Positions 46,563 to 54,954 of a DNA stretch of 64,000 nt are shown piece by piece. Under the pieces are notes generated by a model. The model saw only the letters and a list, made by a program, of their open reading frames with translations. It ran no database searches and was not told where the DNA came from. Origin of the DNA: Thauera aromatica K172 (lineage in GTDB: Bacteria > Pseudomonadota > Gammaproteobacteria > Burkholderiales > Rhodocyclaceae); contig NZ_CP028339.1 of the NCBI RefSeq assembly GCF_003030465.1, positions 682,001-746,000 of the forward strand, written 5' to 3'. The translations under genes and the position numbers were made by a program. Each line of letters starts with the position of its first letter. Within the stretch, counting starts at the first letter, position 1.

Positions 46563-48361
46563 AACTCTTCGTCATCGAACGGTGCTGCCGCCGCTGACGG
46601 CACGGGTGGCAGCGGCGGAGGTTCGACGGTGATGTGGATCACCCGCAGCGTGTCCCGGACATACTGCGGCATCTCCGCCTCGGTGCAGCACCCGAGCAAG
46701 TCGCCGGCATCGCCGCTTCCCTTGGCCCAGCCAAAGAATTGCCGCAATGCGTCGCGAATTTGCTCCACGGTCTGGGCGGCGTTAGGAGTTTTGGCGATCA
46801 GATGGTTCGGCCACGCGTTCTCCGCGACGAGGCTGAGCGCATATCGACGAAGGGCTGCCTCCGCGGTGTGGTGCAGCACTACGTTCTCGAAACCTTTCTC
46901 GGCAGATTCAAATGAGTGGTGCACGGCGGCCTTGATGGCAGCGGAAGCGGCTGGTTCCTGCTTGTCGAACACAGCAAAGACCGTCTTGCCCAAGTCTCTA
47001 AAGAACTTGCCGAGAGGCGCAACCTGCGCATCGGTTTGCGCATCGATGACGGCCACCCCCAGGGCCTCAAGCGTCTTGTATTCTGTGGGGTTCAAGTCGT
47101 TAAGCCGGCGCGCCGCTGCAGGTATCGCATCGAACTCCGTTCGACCTTCGACAACAAGTACATATCGGGCAAGCAGCGCTTCACAGAAGCGGGCCCTGAA
47201 CTCTGCCTTGTATGCCTTGGGCTTGACCGCTGGTGGGTATGTCGCCAGCATCGCAGAAAGCTTGCCCCCGTCACGCCGCAGCACATGCATCTCGGACGGC
47301 GCGAATTCTTCGAGCACATAGGGCGAGTGCGACGTGAAAAGCGCCTGTGCCGACGTCTCGCGCACGCTGTTAACGATGCGCTTCTGGGTATGTGGCGGAA
47401 GGGCGATCTCGGGCTCCTCCATCGCGAAGATGACGTTCTGCTTCAGGCCCGCGATGATGGATAGCAGCGCCAGCACCAGTGTATTGATCGTGCCGGTGCC
47501 CTGATGGTGATATGGCGCGCAATAGGTGCTGCCGTCCGGACGCTTCGCGCCGGTGCCCATGAAAACGGTCAAATCCTTGCGCAGGGCCTCTCTAGTGAGA
47601 TCCGACACGCGCATGTGAGGTTCCTCTGCCCAGTCAGAAGGAACGAATCGGCGAACAGCGTCCTGGACGTCCTTCAAGAGCGGGGCGATGCCGAGTTCCG
47701 GCTTATCGGCCACGGGGAGTTTGCGCAACTCGTTCAGCAGGTCTTCCCACATCGTCACGCGCTTGTCTTGAAGCCTGAGGATGACATCAAGCAACGACCC
47801 GCGCTCCAGGCTCAATGCCCGCGCCCCTGTCCTCAGCGTCCGGAGGTACAGGAAGCCGCACTTGCGCTTGTCGGTCGTTTTGAAAGTTGGGTGAGTACCT
47901 TCAGCTAGCACTGGGGTCGCGAAGAAAGTATTGCCCGTGAAGTCGTCTTCTTCCTTGTCGTAGCGACCCTCGAAAAACACCCGCAGCGCGGCCGACACGT
48001 CTGACGCATCCGTGCCTTCCGGGGGCGGGCCTACGAGTAGCGTCTTTTCCGTGGCGGACCACCACTCGATGTGGTCACGAAAGTGTCGCTGCTGCTCGGC
48101 GGACAGGTCACTGACGATAACTTCAATCCGAATGAGAACCGGATCTCCCTCTTCATCCAGGTAGCGCCCGGCGTGGAAGTCGTGCTCGTCGATGACGGGT
48201 CTTCGGGAGAGCCGTTCCGGGCCGAGGACGAGATCTATGGCCTCCAGCAGCGTTGACTTCCCGACGTTGTTGTCACCGAGAAATACGCTGTGGCCTGACA
48301 GCGTCACGATGCCGGATTCAATCCCACGAAACTTTTCGACCTTGACTTTTGCAATCTGCAT
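46559..48361 (-). CDS. gajA: OLD-family ATPase/TOPRIM nuclease, GajA-like (Gabija-type)
   Basis: A 600-aa protein: AAA/ABC-type N-terminal domain with Walker A GDNNVGKS (29-36), FAMEEPEIALPPHTQ as Walker B and SHSPYVLEEF, then a TOPRIM domain starting YVLVVEGRTEF near 404. GajA is a sequence-specific DNA nuclease held off by nucleotides until phage infection. The usual acidic DxD of TOPRIM appears as FDKQ near 465, so the second Asp may be elsewhere or lost. GGGGGAG precedes ATG 48361. Other OLD proteins are possible, but the helicase partner favours Gabija. Confidence 0.8.
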   Translation of the reverse strand: MQIAKVKVEKFRGIESGIVTLSGHSVFLGDNNVGKSTLLEAIDLVLGPERLSRRPVIDEHDFHAGRYLDEEGDPVLIRIEVIVSDLSAEQQRHFRDHIEWWSATEKTLLVGPPPEGTDASDVSAALRVFFEGRYDKEEDDFTGNTFFATPVLAEGTHPTFKTTDKRKCGFLYLRTLRTGARALSLERGSLLDVILRLQDKRVTMWEDLLNELRKLPVADKPELGIAPLLKDVQDAVRRFVPSDWAEEPHMRVSDLTREALRKDLTVFMGTGAKRPDGSTYCAPYHHQGTGTINTLVLALLSIIAGLKQNVIFAMEEPEIALPPHTQKRIVNSVRETSAQALFTSHSPYVLEEFAPSEMHVLRRDGGKLSAMLATYPPAVKPKAYKAEFRARFCEALLARYVLVVEGRTEFDAIPAAARRLNDLNPTEYKTLEALGVAVIDAQTDAQVAPLGKFFRDLGKTVFAVFDKQEPAASAAIKAAVHHSFESAEKGFENVVLHHTAEAALRRYALSLVAENAWPNHLIAKTPNAAQTVEQIRDALRQFFGWAKGSGDAGDLLGCCTEAEMPQYVRDTLRVIHITVEPPPLPPVPSAAAAPFDDEEL

Positions 48362-48444
48362 TGGCTCCCCCGATTCTGCTCATGTGAGTTTAGCCAGTAA
48401 CCAATCGTTTCTCCAAAGAGAGTCCACACTGAATCTGAAAGGAC

Positions 48445-48481
48445 GCAGCCACGTCCTGCGGAGACTGCGGGACGTGGCTGC
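48445..48481 (-). promoter_or_regulatory. Perfect 12-bp hairpin between SNF2 and Gabija-type genes
   Basis: GCAGCCACGTCC and GGACGTGGCTGC pair perfectly around a 13-nt loop (arms 48481-48470 and 48456-48445). No T-run follows, so it is not a clear terminator. It resembles the GC-rich leader hairpins ahead of other genes in this block and may be the leader of whatever gene stood here before the defence pair arrived. Confidence 0.5.
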
Positions 48482-48533
48482 AAGGTGGGAAGAACAGAAA
48501 GCCGGCGGCGCTAGGCCGGCGATGGCGTGGAAA

Positions 48534-50813
48534 TTAGGTAGCGACCAACTGCCGAGCCAGTGCGACCTCGACGGAATCACCGTCCTGGTTCAGAACATCC
48601 AGCCCCGATTCGGGCACATCGCCCGAGGTGGACTGCGAGACCATGATCTTCTTGGCCATCAGTTCCAGGCAGGTCATCTGCGAGGAACCGGCGTAGCCGA
48701 GGTAGATCACGCGCACGGGCTGTTTCTGCCCAATGCGCCAGGAGCGGCGTGCTGCCTGTTGGAGCGAGTACACGTTGTAGCCACTTTGCATGAACACAAT
48801 CGTCGGGAACTCCAGCAGGTCCAGCCCCGTCTTGACCAGCTCGGGATTGGTGACGAGCACGTCGATGCCCCGGTCCAGTTGCTCGGCGATCCAGTCCTCG
48901 CGGCGGCTGGCATCCACGCTTGCGCGCAGTACCGCCACCTTGAATCCTTCCTGCTCCAGCAGCCCCTTCAGGCGTGACGTGGTGTCGCGCGTTCCGGTAT
49001 AGACCGTGTAGGCCAGAACCTTGCGCCCCTGTTCCTTCTCCGCTTTGCAGATGTCGATCAGCTCGCGCTCCTTGGGGCTGATCTCGAACTCATTGAACTG
49101 AGCCGGGACAAACGCCAAGGTGTTGCGCGTGCGCGGATGCACCACGGTCTCCGACCGGAAGCAGCAATCCGGCCAGGCCAATAGCACGTTGAGCACCACC
49201 CCCAGCAAGGTCGTATCGCGTCGCGCCAGAGCCTGTTTCAGTTCTGCGGTCAGCCGACCCGCCAGATCGCGGTAGGCCGCAGCTTGCGCCACGTCCATCT
49301 GGACTTCACGAAACTCCTCGTCATACGGCGGCAGGACGTTGCCACCGATGTCCTTGAGCTTGAGGAAAATCGTAAACGGCAGGATGCAGCGCAAGACGCC
49401 TTTCGGGCCGAAGCCGGGAGCCTTGACCGTGCGCACCGATACCTTGGTGCCTTTGGCTGTCTTGTGCGCCGTGCCGGCGCTCTCGGAGTAGATGTCCTTG
49501 AGGACGCCGTGATCGCGCATGAATGCCATCGCAGCCGAGGTCATGCTGCCGCTCGTGGTCGGGCGGTAGCCGTCTTCGATCATCCGTCCGGGCAGTGCCC
49601 GGAACAGCAGGTAGAACAGATCATCGCCGTAGCCGCCCATCAGCGTGCCGGTCAGCAGCAAGGTCTTGCGAGCCTTCGCCGCCAGCACGCCCATGGCCTG
49701 GCCCTGGGCACTGCCACCGTTCTTGTACTCGTGCGCCTCGTCGGCGATGAGCAGGTCGAACGTGCCTTGCGGTAGGTAGCGTTTGATGAACTCGGACGGT
49801 TGGTAGCCGCCTTCGCCAAAGCCAAACTCCATGTTGGCCATCGCACGTTCCATGCGCGTGGCCTGACGGTCGGAAAACACCAGCTCGCCGTTGCCATCCA
49901 TGAGGTTGATGAACTCATGGATGTTGTCGCCCAGCATCGAGGCCAGGAAGCCGTCACCGAACTTCTGCATCAGCTTCTGTGCAGTGACTTCCCCGATGGT
50001 CGGGATGCGCTTCAAGGCTTTGAGGACGACCGAGGACTGGTCGCTGCCGGACAGGCTACGCGGGCGGATCAGCGTCCACAGGGGCGCGGCGCAGTGGCTG
50101 CACTTCCTGCGGGACTCCTCGGCTTCGAGCGCGACCGGGTTGACCGGCTCGCCGTCGAGGTCGGTGATGAGTGTGCCGCAGTCCGGGCAGGCTGCCACGT
50201 CGCCGTGGCGGGTGCGCCGCTGGGTGAAGACAGGTTTCCAGTGGAACCCCATCCGCATCCTGACGCGCCCCAGGATGAAAAACTCCTGGCCCGTGGGCTG
50301 CACACCCAACTGCTCGCGCAGCTTGATGAGCTTGACCAGCGTGTCCGGGCCATTGAGCACCCAGACCTTGGCGCCGGCCACCGTCTCCTGGATCTCACGC
50401 CGCCACTTGTAAACCAGGTGGGGAGGCGAAAGCACCAGGGTGCGGCGGTAGCCTTCGGCGTTGAGCACGGCGGCCGTGGCGATGCCGACGGTCGTCTTGC
50501 CGCAGCCCATTTCGCCATTGACGATCGCAGCGCGCTCGCCTTGATCGACCAGCAGCTCGGCGGCGGCATGGACAACTTCAGCCTGGGCCTGGAACAGCTT
50601 GCGCTTGAGGCTGGCAACGACGAGTTGCCGCTGCGCCTGTGCTTGACCGGCATAGACCGGCGGGTTGGCGCGGTTGAGAGAATCGAGCAGTTCGTCGCCG
50701 AACTCGCCGACGAAAACCTGAAGGCTCAGGGTCAGAGGGTTGGATTCCGCTTCGAGCAGTTCGCCCTGTACGGGCGCTGCATCGTTGGCGGTGGTGTTGA
50801 GATCAACGGACAT
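48534..50813 (-). CDS. SNF2-like DEAD/DEAH helicase with zinc ribbon
   Basis: A 759-aa superfamily 2 helicase/ATPase: Walker A GEMGCGKTT near residue 100, DEAH in IADEAHEYKNG near 356, a Cys-4 zinc ribbon between about 205 and 240 (ACPDCGTL and KCSHCAAP), and helicase motif VI QAARRSWRIGQKQPVRV near 690. The RIGQ motif is typical of SNF2 enzymes. These genes are regular in this ICE class, probably remodelling DNA during replication or establishment. The leader 50814-50880 holds a CGGGGC/GCCCCG hairpin ahead of a GGAG site. Confidence 0.87.
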   Translation of the reverse strand: MSVDLNTTANDAAPVQGELLEAESNPLTLSLQVFVGEFGDELLDSLNRANPPVYAGQAQAQRQLVVASLKRKLFQAQAEVVHAAAELLVDQGERAAIVNGEMGCGKTTVGIATAAVLNAEGYRRTLVLSPPHLVYKWRREIQETVAGAKVWVLNGPDTLVKLIKLREQLGVQPTGQEFFILGRVRMRMGFHWKPVFTQRRTRHGDVAACPDCGTLITDLDGEPVNPVALEAEESRRKCSHCAAPLWTLIRPRSLSGSDQSSVVLKALKRIPTIGEVTAQKLMQKFGDGFLASMLGDNIHEFINLMDGNGELVFSDRQATRMERAMANMEFGFGEGGYQPSEFIKRYLPQGTFDLLIADEAHEYKNGGSAQGQAMGVLAAKARKTLLLTGTLMGGYGDDLFYLLFRALPGRMIEDGYRPTTSGSMTSAAMAFMRDHGVLKDIYSESAGTAHKTAKGTKVSVRTVKAPGFGPKGVLRCILPFTIFLKLKDIGGNVLPPYDEEFREVQMDVAQAAAYRDLAGRLTAELKQALARRDTTLLGVVLNVLLAWPDCCFRSETVVHPRTRNTLAFVPAQFNEFEISPKERELIDICKAEKEQGRKVLAYTVYTGTRDTTSRLKGLLEQEGFKVAVLRASVDASRREDWIAEQLDRGIDVLVTNPELVKTGLDLLEFPTIVFMQSGYNVYSLQQAARRSWRIGQKQPVRVIYLGYAGSSQMTCLELMAKKIMVSQSTSGDVPESGLDVLNQDGDSVEVALARQLVAT

Positions 50814-50948
50814 GGTGATGCTCCAAAGAAAAATGGGACATGCACCACCCCAGCGGGGCGATGGCATGCCCCGTGGTGGGAAGAGAGACGGCGAACCGTC
50901 GGTGGTTGGACAGTGCAGGCGCTCGTGGCCTGCGGTGACAACTCGCGG

Positions 50949-51254
50949 TCAGTACTCGGACGGCAGCACGATGCGGGTCGCGCTGCGATCTGCTTCGGTG
51001 AAGATGCGGATGCTCAGGTCACGGGTGACGACGTAAAACGAATCGAGGCGTTCACCAGACTCCAACGCAGCGTTGTTCTGTTGCCATTGGTAGTCGGCGA
51101 CGTCGCCCCAGTCGCCACGCATGTGGCGTTCGAAAAACGGCATGGGATCGAGCCGGCCTTCGTTCATCAGGCGTTCGACGCCTTCGCTGAACTCCAGTGC
51201 ACCGATCTCGAACAGCCGTTTGCGGCGATGCTTGTCATGTTGGTTGGATGTCAT
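50949..51254 (-). CDS. Small ICE protein of unknown function (LPSEY paralog 1)
   Basis: A 101-aa charged protein without signal or membrane helix. It shares with the next gene the pattern (D/N)P(M/I)P(F/Y)xxRHxxGDWGD and the C-terminal LPSEY, so the two are diverged tandem copies. No known domain is recognised. The start at 51254 has AGAAGAAAG upstream, a weaker site than its neighbours. A GCAGGC/GCCTGC stem and a GACGG-TTCG-CCGTC hairpin follow its stop. Confidence 0.72.
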   Translation of the reverse strand: MTSNQHDKHRRKRLFEIGALEFSEGVERLMNEGRLDPMPFFERHMRGDWGDVADYQWQQNNAALESGERLDSFYVVTRDLSIRIFTEADRSATRIVLPSEY

Positions 51255-51323
51255 GTGGCTTTCTTCTGAGTAGAGGGGCTACAGCACCATTGAGGGGTGT
51301 CGGTGGCCCCGCGTTGGAGAAGA

Positions 51324-51635
51324 TCAGTACTCGCTGGGCAACAGCAGCGTGGTGACGCTGCGATCCCATTCGGTGATGATCCAGAGCTTCAGGCCGGGTG
51401 TGACCTGGTAGGAAGAGAACAGGCGATCCTCACCGGACTTCAGCGCGGCATCGTTCTGCCGCCTGTCGCTGTCGTCGAGGTCGCCCCAGTCGCCACCGAG
51501 GTGGCGGCGCAGATACGGAATCGGGTTGAATTGGCCCTGTTGGATCAGGTCATCGACGCCGCAGGTCATGACCACCTGGCCGGGCGAGAAGCGCAGGCTC
51601 GGGGTCTGGCTGATGGAAAGTGCTTGGGCTGCCAT
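51324..51635 (-). CDS. Small ICE protein of unknown function (LPSEY paralog 2)
   Basis: A 103-aa protein with the same GDWGD centre and LPSEY end as its neighbour 70 bp downstream, but a longer N-terminal part (SLRFSPGQVVMTCGVDDLIQ). The repeat suggests duplication inside the element. Function unknown; the Asp/Trp-rich core could be a protein-binding surface. AGGAG lies 7 nt before ATG 51635, and a GC-rich leader with repeated GGGG/CCCC blocks precedes it. Confidence 0.72.
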   Translation of the reverse strand: MAAQALSISQTPSLRFSPGQVVMTCGVDDLIQQGQFNPIPYLRRHLGGDWGDLDDSDRRQNDAALKSGEDRLFSSYQVTPGLKLWIITEWDRSVTTLLLPSEY

Positions 51636-51699
51636 GGAAGGCTCCTGGAGATGGAGGGGCCACGGCACCCCATCGGGGCGACTGGACCCCGGTGGGTGG

Positions 51700-51722
51700 A
51701 AAAAATCGACGGCGAACCGCCG
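51700..51722 (-). terminator. Intrinsic terminator after the DUF6094 gene
   Basis: On the minus strand CGGCGG-TTCG-CCGTCG (6-bp stem, one G-U) is followed by ATTTTTT. It begins 16 bp past the stop codon at 51738 and ahead of the leader of the next gene. Confidence 0.82.
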
Positions 51723-51737
51723 GCGGTGGAGAAACGA

Positions 51738-52859
51738 TCAGCGAATGGTCAACACCTCGCCCCGCGTGGCGGAGCCAGGCGTCATGTCCCATGCACGGAT
51801 GACAGGAACGAACTTGTCGGTGAGGATGCGGGTTTCGGCGATGGAGCCGTCGTCGCGTTCGGTGAATTCCCGCTGGAGCGTCTTGTCCTTGTGGGTGTCA
51901 CCTTTGACGACGAGCACGCGCCCCGCCTTGGATTGCACGACTCCCGAGATCGCGCCTGCGGCCAAAGCCAGGGCGAGATGCCAGTGGGACAAGGCCCGCG
52001 CCGGTGGACGCAGCGTCTGCTGCGCGGCCCCCAACTGCGTATCCCGCGACGGCCAGAGGCCTTGCAGCCTGCCAACCTCATCGGCGAACTGCTCCGGCTC
52101 CATCGTCACGCGGAAGAAATGCCCCGGCTCTGCCGGGCTGGTGGGGACGATGTACGGCAGGAACGGCCATTCGCTCGGCAGCTCCTCGGCTTCGACTTCG
52201 CCAAGCCCAACCTGCAGCAGCAGATTGCGCACGGCCTTGACGCCATCGGGCGTCTGCTCGCGCTGGCGCACCCGGCGACCGAAGATCACCACCTGCTTGA
52301 ACTGCGTTTCCACCGCTCGGTAGATCCGCAGATCGGTGTAGTGGCGTGTCAGCCAGCCGACCAGCTCGGCGTCGAGCACGTAGCCGGGAACGATGAAGAC
52401 CAGCACGCCGCCGTACTGCAACAGGGGCAGCGTGCGCTGGTAGAACAGTTTTTCGAGGCGGGCACGGCCCTGACCCTGATAGCCAATGTTGCCGTTGACG
52501 TCCTTGGACAGGTCGCCATACGGCGGATTGAGCCAGAGCAGCCCAAAGGACTGTTTGGAGATCATCGTGTCCATCAGGTCCGCGTGCAGGCAGTGATCGA
52601 CCAGGCCGCGGGCATGGCGCGCCCGCTCTGCGTCGAACTCGACGGCGAACGCCTTGGCATGCTCGCGCCCGAGGGCATGAGCCGCTTCGGCAATCGCCAC
52701 GCCTTCGCCGGCGCAGGGATCGAGGATGCACATCGGCCCATTGGATTCAGGCGCACTGGGCATCAGTGCATTGAGGGCTCTTTCGAGCGTTGGTTCGTCG
52801 GTCGGGAAGTACCCGTTCTTCACGAAATTGCGGGCGAGCCGCGGGAACATGAGCGCCAT
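51738..52859 (-). CDS. DUF6094-type N6-adenine methyltransferase-like protein
   Basis: A 373-aa Rossmann-fold methyltransferase. The SAM motif I ILDPCAGEGVAIAEAA is near residues 45-60, and motif IV LNPPYGD near 110, the NPPY form used on amino groups of adenine or cytosine. No target-recognition domain is evident and no restriction partner is adjacent. It could modify element DNA to evade host restriction. AGGAG precedes ATG 52859 by 6 nt. A palindromic AAGGCGCGCCTT lies in the short leader. Confidence 0.82.
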   Translation of the reverse strand: MALMFPRLARNFVKNGYFPTDEPTLERALNALMPSAPESNGPMCILDPCAGEGVAIAEAAHALGREHAKAFAVEFDAERARHARGLVDHCLHADLMDTMISKQSFGLLWLNPPYGDLSKDVNGNIGYQGQGRARLEKLFYQRTLPLLQYGGVLVFIVPGYVLDAELVGWLTRHYTDLRIYRAVETQFKQVVIFGRRVRQREQTPDGVKAVRNLLLQVGLGEVEAEELPSEWPFLPYIVPTSPAEPGHFFRVTMEPEQFADEVGRLQGLWPSRDTQLGAAQQTLRPPARALSHWHLALALAAGAISGVVQSKAGRVLVVKGDTHKDKTLQREFTERDDGSIAETRILTDKFVPVIRAWDMTPGSATRGEVLTIR

Positions 52860-52923
52860 GGAAGTCTCCTGGTTGGCGGGGATGATTGGCGAAGGCGCGC
52901 CTTGGCGTGCCTGCGCAGGTGGG

Positions 52924-53574
52924 TCAAGCCGCTACCGTTTCCGGCGTCCAAATCTTGGCCGGATAGGGATAGGCGGTGAGCACGTCACTGCGGATCAGCG
53001 AGCCGAGCGCCAGGGTCAGCGCCGGCACGTCGATGGCGAGCCGATGGCCCACCAAAGGCCCGAGGGCGAATGGCAGACGGGTCAGCATCTCGCGGCTTTG
53101 CAGCAGTTCCAGCACGGTTTCGCGCCAGTGGTCGAGCAACGGCAGTGGGCAGGTGTCCTGCACCAACGTCCACAGGCGGTCAAGCCGGTGGTCGCTATCG
53201 CGGGGCAGCAATGCCAGTGCGCTGGCGTTGGCCTTGTCGGGCTTGACGCAGCGCCGATCGAACAGCCACACGTTGGACAGCGAACCGAACAGCGTTCGCC
53301 GGTAGGCGCGGGTCATGCGCTTTTCCAGGCGATCGACGTTGCTGACGAACACCGGGACGCTGCTGCCCTGGTCGGTGATGAGGTGGAACTGCTCCAGGCC
53401 CTGCTCGTCGCGCCCGAGGGTCAGGCGAGCCAGGAACTGCTGGACGGCGGTGTCCCGTGCCCAGATCGACAGGAAGATCAGGTTGCCCTGGTCATCGCCG
53501 ACGCAAGCGTCGGCCATCACGTCCGGGCATTCGTCGATGCGGTACAGCGTGGTGGAAGAAGTGTTTGCGGGCAT
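52924..53574 (-). CDS. ICE protein of unknown function (216 aa)
   Basis: A 216-aa soluble protein, mixed alpha/beta, with no signal peptide. Recognisable pieces are YRIDECPDVMADACVGDDQG at the start and LFGSLSNVWLFDRRCV in the middle, but I know no named domain. It is preceded by a leader with a GGGGCA/TGCCCC hairpin and GAGGA before ATG 53574. It sits in a uniform row of such genes common to this ICE class. Confidence 0.7.
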   Translation of the reverse strand: MPANTSSTTLYRIDECPDVMADACVGDDQGNLIFLSIWARDTAVQQFLARLTLGRDEQGLEQFHLITDQGSSVPVFVSNVDRLEKRMTRAYRRTLFGSLSNVWLFDRRCVKPDKANASALALLPRDSDHRLDRLWTLVQDTCPLPLLDHWRETVLELLQSREMLTRLPFALGPLVGHRLAIDVPALTLALGSLIRSDVLTAYPYPAKIWTPETVAA

Positions 53575-53640
53575 GGTGGTGTCCTCGGATGAACGGGAAC
53601 AGCATCGCCCGCAGGGGGCAAGCACTGCCCCTTGGGGTGG

Positions 53641-53674
53641 AAAAAAGGCGTCCCTGACTCAGACCGTCAGCGCC
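53641..53674 (-). terminator. Intrinsic terminator overlapping the stop of the 53659 gene
   Basis: Minus strand: GGCG, CTGAC, a 7-nt loop, GTCAG, three bases, CGCC, then six T. The TGA stop codon (53659-53661) is inside the loop, so the stem includes the last codons. Confidence 0.8.
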
Positions 53675-54066
53675 GTAGCTGGAGCTGTGGCTTCCTTGGA
53701 TGTGCGCCGCCGCGCGTGGTAGGCGCGAACGCCTGCACGCCAGTCGGCGGATTGCTCCGGTGCGAGGTTCAGATAGGACAGCGGGCACGAGTAGTAGTAC
53801 GGGTGCATGGATTCGTCCAGTGGCTTATAGCCCCACTGGCCGCCGCTGCGTTCCAGCAGATCGCAGCGGATGGTGCACAGGGACTGGCCCGGTGCGAGAT
53901 CACGGTGTACGCCTTCGGCCTTGGCCGTCACTTGCACAACAGACCAGAGGACGTTGCCACGCAGCGCGTGGGCGATGACCTTCACGCTGGCGCGTTCGGT
54001 CTCTTGCGGTGCGATCAACTCCGCGATCAGTTCAGACCGCGATTGGGGTGAGAAATACCAGCCCAT
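53659..54066 (-). CDS. ICE protein of unknown function (135 aa)
   Basis: A 135-aa soluble protein starting MGWYFSPQSRSELIAELI, with VKVIAHALRGNVLWSVVQVT and CDLLERSGGQWGYKPLDES. I recognise it as a recurrent ICE/plasmid protein but cannot name a tested function. AGGAGG lies 7 nt before ATG 54066. Its leader carries a CACCGCA-TC-TGCGGTG stem (54129-54145 region) and GGGG/CCCC blocks. Confidence 0.72.
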   Translation of the reverse strand: MGWYFSPQSRSELIAELIAPQETERASVKVIAHALRGNVLWSVVQVTAKAEGVHRDLAPGQSLCTIRCDLLERSGGQWGYKPLDESMHPYYYSCPLSYLNLAPEQSADWRAGVRAYHARRRTSKEATAPATALTV

Positions 54067-54160
54067 GAGAGGCCTCCTGGAAAAATTGAGCCAGAAGCCT
54101 CCCCGGTGGGGAAGACCCCCGGCGGGTGGATGAAGCACACCGCAGATGCGGTGCCCAGTA

Positions 54161-54859
54161 CTACGCAGGTTGCAGTTCGGCCTGGCGGCTCCACTCCTGC
54201 GTCTTGAAGTCCAGCGCGTAGCCCAGTTCGCCCAGGCGGACGATCTGCGCGCGCAGGGTGCGGCGGTCGATGGTCGAATCCAGTTTCACGGACTCGCCCA
54301 GCGGCCAGAGCAAGCTGAACAGCGCGGCGTCGCCATCTTCGGTACTGCAGGGAGCAGTTGCCGCAGCGGGCGTCGGCGCATCCACGCCGAAGGGCGTGGT
54401 ATCGACCAGCGGGTCTGTGGATGCCTGTACGGGTGCGGGCTTGGCGGGCCTGGAGGTTTTGCTGGGCTTGGCCGGTGTTGCCGGTGTTGTTGCAGGCTGT
54501 GCGCCCAGCTCTTCATCAAGTGGATCGAGGTCCTGGGTGGCGAAGCTGCGTGCTTCGTCACGGCTCAGTTTGTCGATGTCGTAGAGCGTCATTCCGTCCA
54601 GGCTGGCGCGGATCTCGAAGCGCATGCCGCCACCGACCGGGTAGGACTTCGGGAAGATGTACCTGATGATGAACTCCCCGTCGTACTTGCCTTCGGGGTA
54701 TTGCTCCAGCTCCGGGTCCTTGACCTCGAACGTACCAAGGTGCGTGGCGAGGCGTCCGACCGTGAAGGGGCCGTTCTTGCCGCGGATGGTACGCAGCGTG
54801 AGCTGGCCGGGGACGATGATGGGCGAAACCGATTGCTCGGGTGCCGATTTGGCTGTCAT
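54161..54859 (-). CDS. DUF3275 family ICE protein
   Basis: A 232-aa protein. The N-terminal 110 residues are a DUF3275 domain (VPGQLTLRTIRGKNGPFTVG, FEVKDPELEQYPEGKYDGEF), beta-rich and possibly OB-like. A Pro/Ala/Thr-rich linker (about 125-175) leads to a short helical end. ICE copies are regular neighbours of DUF932 and DUF3577 genes; a role in DNA processing is suspected but untested. The leader contains a CGGCTG-CCAC-CAGCCG hairpin before a CAGGAG site. Confidence 0.85.
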   Translation of the reverse strand: MTAKSAPEQSVSPIIVPGQLTLRTIRGKNGPFTVGRLATHLGTFEVKDPELEQYPEGKYDGEFIIRYIFPKSYPVGGGMRFEIRASLDGMTLYDIDKLSRDEARSFATQDLDPLDEELGAQPATTPATPAKPSKTSRPAKPAPVQASTDPLVDTTPFGVDAPTPAAATAPCSTEDGDAALFSLLWPLGESVKLDSTIDRRTLRAQIVRLGELGYALDFKTQEWSRQAELQPA

Positions 54860-54954
54860 GGTGGTACTCCTGATGATGAATGACGGACGGCTGGTGGCAG
54901 CCGGTGGATGAGAGGAAATGAACCTCGCCCGAGGTGGGCAAGGTCCACTTGGCA

